Positions 36,077 to 43,570 of a stretch of DNA of 64,000 nt are shown here, piece after piece. The position numbers and the translations under genes are program-made. Each line of letters opens with the position of its first letter. The first letter of the stretch is position 1. Below the pieces are notes generated by a model. The model did no database searches. It saw only the letters and a list, made by a program, of their open reading frames with translations, and was not told the DNA's origin. The stretch lies in the NCBI RefSeq assembly GCF_003570905.1, contig NZ_QXJM01000029.1, positions 248,001 through 312,000 of the forward strand, given 5' to 3'. This stretch comes from Cohnella faecalis (GTDB taxonomy: Bacteria; Bacillota; Bacilli; Paenibacillales; Paenibacillaceae).

Positions 36077-37114
36077 CTACGATGGTTCTCCTCTCGTGTT
36101 GGCGGCGAGCTCCTGCTCTAGCCGCAATAAGTCCTCCGGCAGCGAAGCCGTCAGACGCATCCGCTCCCCCGAGACGGGATGATCGAACGCCAGCTCGACC
36201 GCGTGAAGCGCTTGTCTTTCGATAACGTCCGCCAGCTTCACGGATAAAGGCGAATAACTAAGCCGTTCGTCTACGTAATAGCCGTCCCCGATAAGCGGAC
36301 AGCCGATATGCAGCATGTGCACGCGTATCTGATGCGTTCGGCCGGTGCCCAGCCGAATGTCCATCGCCGATGCTCCGCACTCGTATTCATTAGCCAAACG
36401 GTAGAAGGTAAGCGAAGCGGCGCCATCCTCCCGCACGATTCGGCGGTGCGGATCGTCCGAGGATCTGCCGATCGGCTCGTTCACTTCGCCCTCCGTCAGG
36501 GGAGGCTTCCCGTACACGTAAGCGCGGTACCTCTTCTCCATTCCGCCCTGCATCATTTGGGAAGCCATTTGTTGATTGGCGTATTGGTTTTTTGCAATAA
36601 CGACCAAGCCGGACGTGTGCTCATCCAGCCGATGCACGGGCCGAAACCGGATGCGCTCGCCGCGCTCGTTCCAATGATGGACGACGCCGTTCGCGAGCGT
36701 GTTCAAATAGTGCCCCGACGTCGGATGCACGATCAACCCCGCCGGCTTGTTCACGACGAGCAAATGATCGTCTTCGAAGACGATATCGAGCTCCATCGGC
36801 TGCGGAAAAATCGTCTCGGATTGCTCTTCCAGCATTCTGAGCTCGATCCGGTCTCCCGTCGTTACGCGATCCTTCGTCCAGGCGCGGCGCCCGTTGACGG
36901 ACAGTCCTTCCTCGGCCGTCCGAAGCTTGATCATCAGCCTTCTGGATATGCCCATTCGGTTCTTAATGACATCCCTTACCGTCCGGCCGGCATCCGCCGC
37001 TTCCACTATGTGTACGATCGGAGCATAATAGGAGCCGGATTCGGACTCGGTTCCGACAGACGATGCCGAATCGCGTTCATTCCTGCTCCAATCCTCGCGC
37101 AGTCTTTCACTCAT
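36077..37114 (-). CDS. RluA-family pseudouridine synthase
   Basis: A 345-residue RNA-modifying enzyme. An S4-like domain at about 45-95 (GISRRLMIKLRTAEEGLSVN) precedes the catalytic domain with HRLDEHTSGLVVIAKN carrying the catalytic aspartate, then YRAYVYGKPP, RTHQIRVHMLHIGCPLIGDG and a HAVELAFDHPVSGE end motif. The first 30 residues are hydrophilic and atypical. It isomerises uridines in rRNA or tRNA; the exact site is not deducible. The start overlaps the stop of the adenosyltransferase gene by 4 bp. Confidence 0.92.
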   Translation of the reverse strand: MSERLREDWSRNERDSASSVGTESESGSYYAPIVHIVEAADAGRTVRDVIKNRMGISRRLMIKLRTAEEGLSVNGRRAWTKDRVTTGDRIELRMLEEQSETIFPQPMELDIVFEDDHLLVVNKPAGLIVHPTSGHYLNTLANGVVHHWNERGERIRFRPVHRLDEHTSGLVVIAKNQYANQQMASQMMQGGMEKRYRAYVYGKPPLTEGEVNEPIGRSSDDPHRRIVREDGAASLTFYRLANEYECGASAMDIRLGTGRTHQIRVHMLHIGCPLIGDGYYVDERLSYSPLSVKLADVIERQALHAVELAFDHPVSGERMRLTASLPEDLLRLEQELAANTRGEPS

Positions 37115-37695
37115 GGCTCCCGCCGTCTGAACACGGCGGCTCCGCGCTCGTATTCGATATCCGGAACGGATAATGCCGCATTCGCCAGTCGCGCCGCCGC
37201 GAAGAAAAAGTCCGATAGACGATTCAAAAAACGGCGGACTTCATCCGGATACGGCTGGTCGACGCCAAGCGTAACGACGCGGCGCTCCGCCCGGCGGCAT
37301 ACCGTCCTGCATACATGCAGAAGCGCCGCGGACTCGCTTCCTCCGGGAAGGATGAACCTCTCGATCGGCGGAGTCTGCGCCTCGCTTTCGTCGATCCAGA
37401 CTTCCAGCCTCTCCGTCATTTCCGCAGATACTTTCATTTTGTCGGGCGAAGGCGCTGCATAACATAAATCGGAGCCGCAATCGAACAGCTCATGCTGCAC
37501 GAGAATAAGCCGCTCGGCCAATTGCTGCAGCTTTTCCTCGGGAGCCTTCAGCAGGACAGCTACGGCTTGACCGACATACGAATTCAACTCGTCCACCGTC
37601 CCGTATGCTTCGACGCGGGCGTCGTCCTTCCTTACGCGGCCTCCCCCGATAACGGATGTTTTCCCTTCGTCCCCGGTTCTCGTATATAATTTCAA
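37111..37695 (-). CDS. Cob(I)alamin adenosyltransferase (PduO type)
   Basis: A 194-residue enzyme that makes adenosylcobalamin. The start is TTG (LKLYTRTGDEGKTS), supported by GGAGG 11 bp upstream and by a 4-bp overlap with the cobU-like stop; the longer ORF is artefactual. Diagnostic motifs are RTGDEGKTSVIGGGRVRKDD, VEAYGTVDELNSYVG, QHELFDCGSDL, RFILPGG and RRFLNRLSDFFFAAAR, with the ATP- and cobalamin-binding residues conserved. It sits between cobU-like and RluA genes. Confidence 0.93.
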   Translation of the reverse strand: MKLYTRTGDEGKTSVIGGGRVRKDDARVEAYGTVDELNSYVGQAVAVLLKAPEEKLQQLAERLILVQHELFDCGSDLCYAAPSPDKMKVSAEMTERLEVWIDESEAQTPPIERFILPGGSESAALLHVCRTVCRRAERRVVTLGVDQPYPDEVRRFLNRLSDFFFAAARLANAALSVPDIEYERGAAVFRRREP

Positions 37696-38285
37696 CTTCG
37701 TTCGTGCCTCCGTTCTCTTTTTGCGCGGTGACCTTTGATTTCGGACGCTACCCCCGCAGTCATGCGGAACATTCGGTGGCTCGCCTCGGACAGCGCGCGG
37801 TTCGCTCTCGCAAGCTGTCCGGCGTACCAGCCTTCCCACGGATCGAGCGCCAATCCCGTTACCGTATCTTCCGTCACGACGATGCAAAAGCCTTGGAACG
37901 AAAATACCGCTTCCAGCAATTTTCGCCATTCTTTCTCAACTCGTGCGGCATGTTCCCCGAAGACGGCGCCTGCGTTCAGCGCCTCGTATATTCTCGCGCG
38001 GAGCCAGCCCGACAGGCTGTCCACGACGACAACCCGCGATTCCGATCGAAACAAGTTGGACTCCAGGTTGATCTCGTTCAGCTTGTCCGTGAGCCGGGAA
38101 TCCGCGGCAAATTGCTTCCATACGAAGCCCGGCCTCGCCGCTGGCAGCGGCCTTCCCGCTTCGATAGATTCATAGGGCAAAGCGGGACAGCTAAGACGGA
38201 TCGCCTCGCGTCCGAGCGACATGGCCCACTCGTCGGCGTAAGCCGATTTGCCGTTGCCTAGTCCTCCCGTCACGACGACCATCAT
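37692..38285 (-). CDS. Divergent CobU-like adenosylcobinamide kinase
   Basis: A 197-residue P-loop protein that resembles the bifunctional kinase/guanylyltransferase of cobinamide salvage. It has a Walker A TGGLGNGKSAYADEWA, a VVVVDSLSGWLRARI Walker B-like strand, and a C-terminal TEDTVTGLALDPWEG and NRALSEASHRMFRMTAG that align with the NEVG and NQ..A..AD motifs of CobU. The middle lacks the usual RI..H...R segment that contains the guanylylated histidine. The next gene makes adenosylcobalamin, consistent with cobinamide salvage. Activity is uncertain. Confidence 0.68.
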   Translation of the reverse strand: MMVVVTGGLGNGKSAYADEWAMSLGREAIRLSCPALPYESIEAGRPLPAARPGFVWKQFAADSRLTDKLNEINLESNLFRSESRVVVVDSLSGWLRARIYEALNAGAVFGEHAARVEKEWRKLLEAVFSFQGFCIVVTEDTVTGLALDPWEGWYAGQLARANRALSEASHRMFRMTAGVASEIKGHRAKRERRHERS

Positions 38286-38378
38286 CCGAGCTTCCCCCTC
38301 CCCATTCTACTCCCACTATAGCACAAACGGATATATCGCCCAAACTAGTAATACTCGGCTTTTTCGTATGTCCACACG

Positions 38379-38530
38379 ACACTTCTTCTGCCGCTGTTAT
38401 GCTCGAATTCGTCACAATTACTCTCCAACTACTCGCCGTCAGCCTCCGTTGTGCTCATATCCGTCACAGCTCCTTGCAGCTGCCTCGCTGTCAGCTTCCG
38501 TTATGCTTAATTACGCCAGCACTCAAAAAA
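38379..38530. repeat. 52-bp degenerate tandem repeat (2.5 copies)
   Basis: The gap between cobU-like and spo0E-like genes (38286-38547) contains a motif TATGCTC..AT.CGTCAC repeated with the GCTC/GCTT landmark at 38401, 38453 and 38505, a 52-bp period. The copies are diverged, and this unit does not obviously align with the 51-bp family. Confidence 0.6.
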
Positions 38531-38547
38531 AACGCCCGGCGACGAAG

Positions 38548-38823
38548 TCACCGAGCCTGCTTGCCGCGCACCGAATGCGCCATGTATTCATTGATCTTAA
38601 TGTCCAGCTGCCTGCTGATATGAATGACGGAGTCGGCCGTAAGAGAAGCTTCTTTAAGAAACATATCCGTCATAATGCTGCGAAGACGGTCGATCTCTTC
38701 CGACAGACGAAAATCGGAGGAGTAAAAGCCGCCGACATTAGCATCCGATCGATCCGAGCTCGACGAGATGACATGGGCTCCGGCAAATTCGTTTGCAGTT
38801 GTATTGTGTTCCGCCGCGTCCAT
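38548..38823 (-). CDS. Spo0E-family aspartyl-phosphate phosphatase
   Basis: A 91-residue protein starting MDAAEHNTTANEF after GGGAG. The C-terminal 50 residues contain two helices with IDRLRSIMTDMFLK and VIHISRQLDIKINEYM, carrying the SxxxD motif (SRQLD) of Spo0E-like phosphatases that dephosphorylate Spo0A and delay sporulation. The N-terminal 40 residues are a Ser/Asn-rich extension. The core is normal length for the family. Confidence 0.75.
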   Translation of the reverse strand: MDAAEHNTTANEFAGAHVISSSSDRSDANVGGFYSSDFRLSEEIDRLRSIMTDMFLKEASLTADSVIHISRQLDIKINEYMAHSVRGKQAR

Positions 38824-38925
38824 GCACGATCTCCCTTCTTCTTCGAAATCCAACTTAATCCAAAATCACTGGTAATTATAGCAAAATAAAAGCAAAAATA
38901 ACATCGTTTTCAGTCGTAAATAAAA

Positions 38926-40152
38926 TTATCTTAATTTATAGACAAAATTACCGATACGTTCCAACGCTTCGTTCAATTGTGCGACAGAATTCGCGTACGT
39001 ACAGCGCACAAATCCTTCTCCGCCCTTGCCGAATACATGGCCCGGAACGGCCGCCACCTTCGCTTCCTGAACGAGCCGTTGGGAAAATTCCTCGGAGGAC
39101 AAGCCCGTCGATTGAATCGAAGGGAACGCGTAGAACGCTCCTTGAGGCTCATGACAGGCGAGCCCGATATCCCTGAAGCCTTGGACGATGAGCCGTCTCC
39201 GCTGATTGTACGATTCGACCATCCGGTCTTTTTCTTCCAATCCTCCGCTCGTCAGCGATTCGAGCGCGGCCACTTGCCCCATGATCGGAGCGCACATCAC
39301 CGTATACTGGTGAATTTTCAGCATAGCTCCGATCAAGTCCGGATGTCCGCAAGCGTAGCCCATCCGCCATCCGGTCATTGCGAACGCTTTGGAAAAACCG
39401 CTGACGAGAATCGTGCGGTCCTTCATGCCGGGCAGCGAAGCGAAGCTTACGTGTTTCGCTCCATAGGTCAACTCGGCGTAAATCTCATCGGATATGACGA
39501 TAAGGTCGTGCTCTTCGACCAGTTTGGCAATCGGCAGCATCTCTTCGTAAGTCATGATCGCGCCGGTAGGATTGCTCGGGTAGCAAAGCACGAGAATCTT
39601 GGAACGGGGAGTAATGGCCGCTCGAAGCGATTCCGCCGTCAGCTTGAATTCGTCCTTCGCCGACGTCTCGATACCGACCGCCACTCCACCCCCGATCGTC
39701 GTAATCGGCGAGTAAGAAATATAGCACGGCTCGGGAATGAGAATTTCGTCGCCTTGTTCGATCAGCGCCCGCAAGGCGAGGTCGATGCCTTCGCTGCCGC
39801 CGACCGTTACGAGAATCTCGTTCGCGGGATTGTAGACAACCTGGAACCGGTCGCTCAAATATTGTCCGATCGCTTCCCTAAGCTCGGGCGTTCCGGCGTT
39901 CGGCGTATATTGGGTTTTCCCCTTCTCCAAGGCGTAGACAGCCGCATCCCGAACGCGCCACGGAGTAACGAAATCGGGCTCCCCGACTCCGAGAGAAATA
40001 ATATCTTTATCCTTGCTGTTGCTCACCAAGTCAAAAAAACGCCGAATCCCGGAAGGAGGGATAGCGCGCGCCTGGGCAGACAAATAATCCTGCATCTCTT
40101 TTTTTCTCGGCTGCTCAGTTAGCGTCTTGGGCCGTTCCTCGTCTTTTATCAT
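38926..40152 (-). CDS. Aminotransferase, PatA/AspC-like
   Basis: A 408-residue fold type I PLP enzyme. The sequence has IPPSGIRRFFDLVSN, DIISLGVGEPDFVTPW, KTQYTPNAGTPELREAIGQY, CYPSNPTGAIMTYEEM, ISDEIYAELTYGAKH and the PLP lysine in LVSGFSKAFAMTGWRMGYA, as in PatA of B. subtilis and related aspartate/aromatic aminotransferases. The exact substrate is open. It follows the Lrp-family regulator by 40 bp on the same strand, so that regulator probably controls it. Confidence 0.88.
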   Translation of the reverse strand: MIKDEERPKTLTEQPRKKEMQDYLSAQARAIPPSGIRRFFDLVSNSKDKDIISLGVGEPDFVTPWRVRDAAVYALEKGKTQYTPNAGTPELREAIGQYLSDRFQVVYNPANEILVTVGGSEGIDLALRALIEQGDEILIPEPCYISYSPITTIGGGVAVGIETSAKDEFKLTAESLRAAITPRSKILVLCYPSNPTGAIMTYEEMLPIAKLVEEHDLIVISDEIYAELTYGAKHVSFASLPGMKDRTILVSGFSKAFAMTGWRMGYACGHPDLIGAMLKIHQYTVMCAPIMGQVAALESLTSGGLEEKDRMVESYNQRRRLIVQGFRDIGLACHEPQGAFYAFPSIQSTGLSSEEFSQRLVQEAKVAAVPGHVFGKGGEGFVRCTYANSVAQLNEALERIGNFVYKLR

Positions 40153-40192
40153 CGCGCATCGTTCCTTTTCGGTGAACTGGCGGAGGCGTACG

Positions 40193-40684
40193 TCAAGGGG
40201 AGACGATCAAGCGATGGTCGTCCTCGAACTCCTCGAAAATGATGCCGTCCTGCTTGTATTTTTTCAAAATAAAAAAGGTTTTCGTGGAAATGACCGATTC
40301 GATGGTGGACAGCTTGTTGGATACGAAGGAAGCGACTTCCTTGAGGTTCTTGCCTTCGATTTCAACGAGCAAATCGAATGCGCCTGACATCAAGTACACC
40401 GACTTTACTTCCGGGTACAGAAAAATGCGCTCCGCAATCGATTCGAACCCGCGCCCGCGTTCGGGCGTGCACTCCACCTCGATAAGCGCCGTAACCGTCT
40501 GATCGTCCACCTTGCTCCAATTAATGACGGTCGCGTATTTCACGATGACGTGCTCTTGCTCCATCTCGGCGATCGCCGCGTCTACTTCGCTCTCCTGCGC
40601 GCCAAGCATCGTCGCTATGGTTTTGGCCGACAGCCTTGCGTCTTCCTTAAGCAGATCCAGAATACTAAGCTTGAAATCGTTCAT
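40193..40684 (-). CDS. Lrp/AsnC-family transcriptional regulator
   Basis: A 163-residue regulator. An N-terminal helix-turn-helix (MNDFKLSILDLLKEDARLSA, KTIATMLGAQESEVDAAIAE) is followed by a RAM ligand-binding domain (TALIEVECTPERGRGFESIA, VYLMSGAFDLLVEIEGKNLK). An amino acid effector is expected. The start is the second ATG, with AGAGGGAT upstream. It is the first gene of a two-gene unit with an aminotransferase, suggesting amino-acid-responsive control. Confidence 0.9.
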   Translation of the reverse strand: MNDFKLSILDLLKEDARLSAKTIATMLGAQESEVDAAIAEMEQEHVIVKYATVINWSKVDDQTVTALIEVECTPERGRGFESIAERIFLYPEVKSVYLMSGAFDLLVEIEGKNLKEVASFVSNKLSTIESVISTKTFFILKKYKQDGIIFEEFEDDHRLIVSP

Positions 40685-40748
40685 TGGGATCCCTCTTCGC
40701 AATTTGAATTACTCTCCATATTACATTAAAAACAGGCCGGCTGAAAAG

Positions 40749-40790
40749 AAAAAAAACCGCCGGACCCTGACGTACGGCCGACGGTTCTTC
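40749..40790 (-). terminator. Rho-independent terminator of the coat-protein pair
   Basis: ACCGTCGGCCGT pairs with the CGGCGGT region and is followed by T8 on the minus strand. Confidence 0.75.
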
Positions 40791-40815
40791 TCTTTGCTGC
40801 CTGCAAGACGTCCGA

Positions 40816-41193
40816 TCAGTGCTGCTGAAAAGCCGGCGGCTGCTGTTGCTGCTGCTGCGCTATCGCACCCGGACTGATCGACGCGGGCTGGCTGCGGGAT
40901 TGCTGAACGAATTGATTCGTCTTCTGCTGCGTCTGCTTGTACTGGTTAAGCTGCTTGTCGATTTCCTGGCGCAGCGCCGGCGAAGAAGCATTGTACATGT
41001 TATTTTGCTGCATGCAATAATAGAGCTCGCCCTGCAATTTGAGAGTGTCGTCCATGAGCTGGGTGAAAGTCTGACGGATTTGCGGACAGACCGATTCGGT
41101 CGCGGCCGTCGCGTATTCTCTCGTCACGCGCTTCAAGTCCGACAAAATCGTATACGCCATATCGGCTTCCGGCAATTGCTGCTGTGAATACAT
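40816..41193 (-). CDS. CotF-like spore coat protein
   Basis: A 125-residue protein, MYSQQQLPEADMAYTILSDL, with a four-helix ferritin-like pattern (VTREYATAATESVCPQIRQT, LMDDTLKLQGELYYCMQQNN) of the CotF family. It ends in a Gln-rich tail with a run of six glutamines. CotF-family proteins are in the outer layers of Bacillus spores. It follows a related small gene by 21 bp. Confidence 0.75.
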   Translation of the reverse strand: MYSQQQLPEADMAYTILSDLKRVTREYATAATESVCPQIRQTFTQLMDDTLKLQGELYYCMQQNNMYNASSPALRQEIDKQLNQYKQTQQKTNQFVQQSRSQPASISPGAIAQQQQQQPPAFQQH

Positions 41194-41214
41194 CGGTTAG
41201 GTTCCTCCTCTGCG

Positions 41215-41460
41215 TTACGATTGCGGCTGGGTTGGCGCGAGCGGCTGATGCTGCTGGACCATGCCGATAAGCGTCTGATAATGCTGCGAATGCACGTCCA
41301 CCATGTGAGCGCACATTTGCTGAAGCTGCTGGTTTTGAATCGTTGCCGCCGCCACGGCGCACTGCTTGATGAGCAAATCCTCGTTGGACATCGAATCTGC
41401 GGCGTACTCGAGCTCTTTGGCCGTCATGGGCGAGGCCCCTTGCATCGCTTGGTTAGGCAT
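41215..41460 (-). CDS. Small CotF-related spore coat-like protein
   Basis: An 81-residue protein starting MPNQAMQGASPMTAKELEYA after GGAGG; an upstream GTG/ATG option overlaps that site. It has two helices (DSMSNEDLLIKQCAVAAATI, LQQMCAHMVDVHSQHYQTLI) and a Pro/Gln-rich end. It looks like a partner of the CotF-like protein encoded directly downstream, probably in one operon expressed in the mother cell. The assignment is by pattern and context. Confidence 0.6.
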   Translation of the reverse strand: MPNQAMQGASPMTAKELEYAADSMSNEDLLIKQCAVAAATIQNQQLQQMCAHMVDVHSQHYQTLIGMVQQHQPLAPTQPQS

Positions 41461-41526
41461 TTTTAATAATCCCTCCTTATTAACGGACATTAGTTTGCAT
41501 CAGGCTCTCGTCGTTTATGCAAAAAG

Positions 41527-41562
41527 AGACCGCCTCCCGTTGCAATAACGGCAGGCGGTCTT
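41527..41562 (-). terminator. Rho-independent terminator of cysK
   Basis: AAGACCGCCTGCCGTT pairs with AACGGGAGGCGGTCTCTTTTT on the minus strand, just after the cysK stop. Confidence 0.8.
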
Positions 41563-41580
41563 GAGCGAACGGAATCCGAT

Positions 41581-42501
41581 TCAAAAAATGTCCATGCTCA
41601 TATAGCGTTCCCCCGTGTCGGGAGCGATGCAAAGAACTCTCTTGCCCGGTCCCAATCGGCGAGCGATTTGCAAAGCGGCCCATACCGATGCGCCGGAGGA
41701 TGGCCCTACGAGCAAGCCTTCGAGTCTGGCCAGCCGCCTTGTTGTTTCCAAAGCGTCGTCGTCCGATACTTGCACGATTTCATCGTACACGGACGTATTC
41801 AGAATAGCGGGAACGAAGCCCGGGCTCGTGCCGACCAGCTTGTGCGGGCCCGGCTGGCCTCCGCTCAGCACGGGCGAGCCCGCCGGCTCGACGACAGCGA
41901 CATACAGCCCCGGAAGCTTGGCCTTTAGCGTTTCGCCCGTTCCCGTCACCGTTCCTCCGGTTCCAGCCGTGGCGACGAAAGCGTCGAGACGCCCTTCGGT
42001 TTGCTCCAATATTTCGATGGCTGTCGTGATCCGATGGATGTCGGGGTTAGCGGCATTTTCGAACTGATTGGGCATATAGCTCCCCGCAATTTCTCCCAAT
42101 ATTTCCCGAGCCTTTGCGATCGATCCCGGCATCCGCTCGGCAGCGGGGGTCAGTACGACCTCCGCGCCGTATGCGCGCAGGAGTGAAATCCGTTCGGCCG
42201 TCATATTGTCGGGCATAACGAGAATGAGACGATAGCCCCGAGCCGCCGCAATCATCGCCAGCCCGATGCCGGTATTGCCACTTGTCGGCTCTACGATAAC
42301 CGAACCCGGCTTGATCAAGCCTCGCTGCTCCGCATCCGTGATAAGTCCGTAAGCCGCGCGATCCTTGACGCTGCCGCTCGGATTCATTTTCTCCAGCTTA
42401 ACGAGCACTTCCGCATCTTCGGGTCCCGTCAGCCTCCCAAGCGCTACGGCAGGGGTCCCTCCAATCAAATCGACCACGGAGCTTGCGGTTAAGCGTCTCA
42501 T
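41581..42501 (-). CDS. cysK: Cysteine synthase (O-acetylserine sulfhydrylase)
   Basis: A 306-residue fold type II PLP enzyme that makes cysteine from O-acetylserine and sulfide. The PLP lysine lies in KLEKMNPSGSVKDRAAYGLI, substrate loop in EPTSGNTGIGLAM, with PNQFENAANP, VATAGTGGTVTGTGE and the C-terminal VGPSSGASVWAALQ. Sequence and length are standard. Its ATG overlaps the stop of the zinc-ribbon gene by 4 bp; a terminator follows, ending the mutS2-to-cysK unit. No CymR box was identified. Confidence 0.93.
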   Translation of the reverse strand: MRRLTASSVVDLIGGTPAVALGRLTGPEDAEVLVKLEKMNPSGSVKDRAAYGLITDAEQRGLIKPGSVIVEPTSGNTGIGLAMIAAARGYRLILVMPDNMTAERISLLRAYGAEVVLTPAAERMPGSIAKAREILGEIAGSYMPNQFENAANPDIHRITTAIEILEQTEGRLDAFVATAGTGGTVTGTGETLKAKLPGLYVAVVEPAGSPVLSGGQPGPHKLVGTSPGFVPAILNTSVYDEIVQVSDDDALETTRRLARLEGLLVGPSSGASVWAALQIARRLGPGKRVLCIAPDTGERYMSMDIF

Positions 42502-43028
42502 TCCTTTTCCTCCGCCATGCGCCGAACGATTTCATCCCGGCCGCTTTCAGACAGAGCATGCTGCACCGCGAAGCACGAGGGGCAGAGGTAGACGGTCAAT
42601 GCGAACGGCGCTTCCAGCACCTTGCCGCCCTTGCTTGCAAGAAGCTTCGAGACACGCGGCTGGAACTGCTCCGCCGTTACGATTTGCTGCCCCGTCTCCA
42701 GCATGTACTCCCGGCATTGCGGGCATTCGGGAACAACCTCCTGCTCGTCGAGCAGCTCTTCCACCGCTTCCTCGAACTGGATCAAAGCTTCGTCCTTCTC
42801 CTGCAGCTCGTCGTCCTGCATCCACGAAAGATCTTCCTCGTCTTCCGCCCGAACCAAGCCGACCGAATCGCCGTCTTCTTCGTCTTCCTCGTCTTCTTCG
42901 TCGATTCCTATCCGGAGTGTGCGGTATCCGTCAATTTCGTTATCGCAAACCGGACAAAATTTGTCGGGCCCCTGGCCTTCCTCCACCGGAATTTCGCTCT
43001 GACACCAAGGACATAGTATAGCGGCCAT
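42498..43028 (-). CDS. Zinc-ribbon hypothetical protein with acidic linker
   Basis: A 176-residue protein. An N-terminal zinc ribbon with two CxxC pairs (CPWCQSEIP and CPVCDNEIDG) is followed by a very acidic run (DEEDEEDEEDGD) and another acidic helix, then two more CxxC motifs (CPQCREYM and CPSCFAVQ). Four CxxC pairs would allow two zinc sites. The function is unknown; similar proteins occur in Paenibacillus. It is between a 27-residue membrane peptide gene and cysK. Confidence 0.75.
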   Translation of the reverse strand: MAAILCPWCQSEIPVEEGQGPDKFCPVCDNEIDGYRTLRIGIDEEDEEDEEDGDSVGLVRAEDEEDLSWMQDDELQEKDEALIQFEEAVEELLDEQEVVPECPQCREYMLETGQQIVTAEQFQPRVSKLLASKGGKVLEAPFALTVYLCPSCFAVQHALSESGRDEIVRRMAEEKE

Positions 43029-43029
43029 A

Positions 43030-43113
43030 TTAAGCCTCCCTCATCAAATAGACAATGCCGATCACGACGAACAAAATCGCGAGCGCGAACAACGTTCCCC
43101 ACAAGTATTTCAC
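43030..43113 (-). CDS. Small membrane protein, 27 residues
   Basis: A GTG start 7 bp after AGGGAG opens a 27-residue frame: VKYLWGTLFALAILFVVIGI and a short tail ending REA. It is a single TM helix with charged ends, fitted exactly between the DUF350 gene and the zinc-ribbon gene, and its 3' end supplies the GGGAGG site of the next gene. Tight packing in the operon supports translation. No family recognised. Confidence 0.55.
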   Translation of the reverse strand: MKYLWGTLFALAILFVVIGIVYLMREA

Positions 43114-43135
43114 TAACGTTCTCCCTCTTTTCTCC

Positions 43136-43555
43136 CTACTCTACTGCCGCGCCAATAATATAAGACAAAGACACCGAAATGATCATGGCGAGCAAGCCAA
43201 CCGCCCGATTGTCCTTAGCGATCTCATCGTCAATTTTCAGGACGGGAGTTAAAAACTCGAAAAGGAAATAAGCGGCCAGCAGCAGCATAAATCCCACGGC
43301 GGACCACAGCAGGCTTTCGTAAATCGTGTCGTTCGCTTCGATGGAAAATCGAAAAATGTTGCAAATGCCAAATATTTTGCCGCCGGTTGCCATAGCAACC
43401 GAAAGATTGCCTTTGCGGATTTCGTTCCAGCCGTCGTATTTGGTCACCTTCTCGAAGAAGGAGAGGAACACGATAAGCGCCAAAATCCCGACGGAAAAAT
43501 ACGCGAGCACGGCGACGATCGGCTCCGCCATAAGCTGGTCCACGACATTTTTCAC
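43136..43555 (-). CDS. DUF350 membrane protein
   Basis: A 139-residue membrane protein with four TM segments (AYFSVGILALIVFLSFF, LSVAMATGGKIFGICN, WSAVGFMLLLAAYFLFEFL and AVGLLAMIISVSLSYIIGA), the pattern of DUF350. It starts at GTG, 7 bp after GGGGAGG. The function is unknown. It follows mutS2 by 15 bp and precedes a tiny membrane protein gene, so it belongs to the mutS2-cysK unit. Confidence 0.82.
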   Translation of the reverse strand: MKNVVDQLMAEPIVAVLAYFSVGILALIVFLSFFEKVTKYDGWNEIRKGNLSVAMATGGKIFGICNIFRFSIEANDTIYESLLWSAVGFMLLLAAYFLFEFLTPVLKIDDEIAKDNRAVGLLAMIISVSLSYIIGAAVE

Positions 43556-43570
43556 GGTTAATCCTCCCCG

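Noticed and set aside
36308..37462. 384-residue plus-strand ORF opposite the RluA gene
   Set aside because: Antisense of RluA and the adenosyltransferase, both of which carry clear motifs; GC-rich codon bias leaves the complement open.
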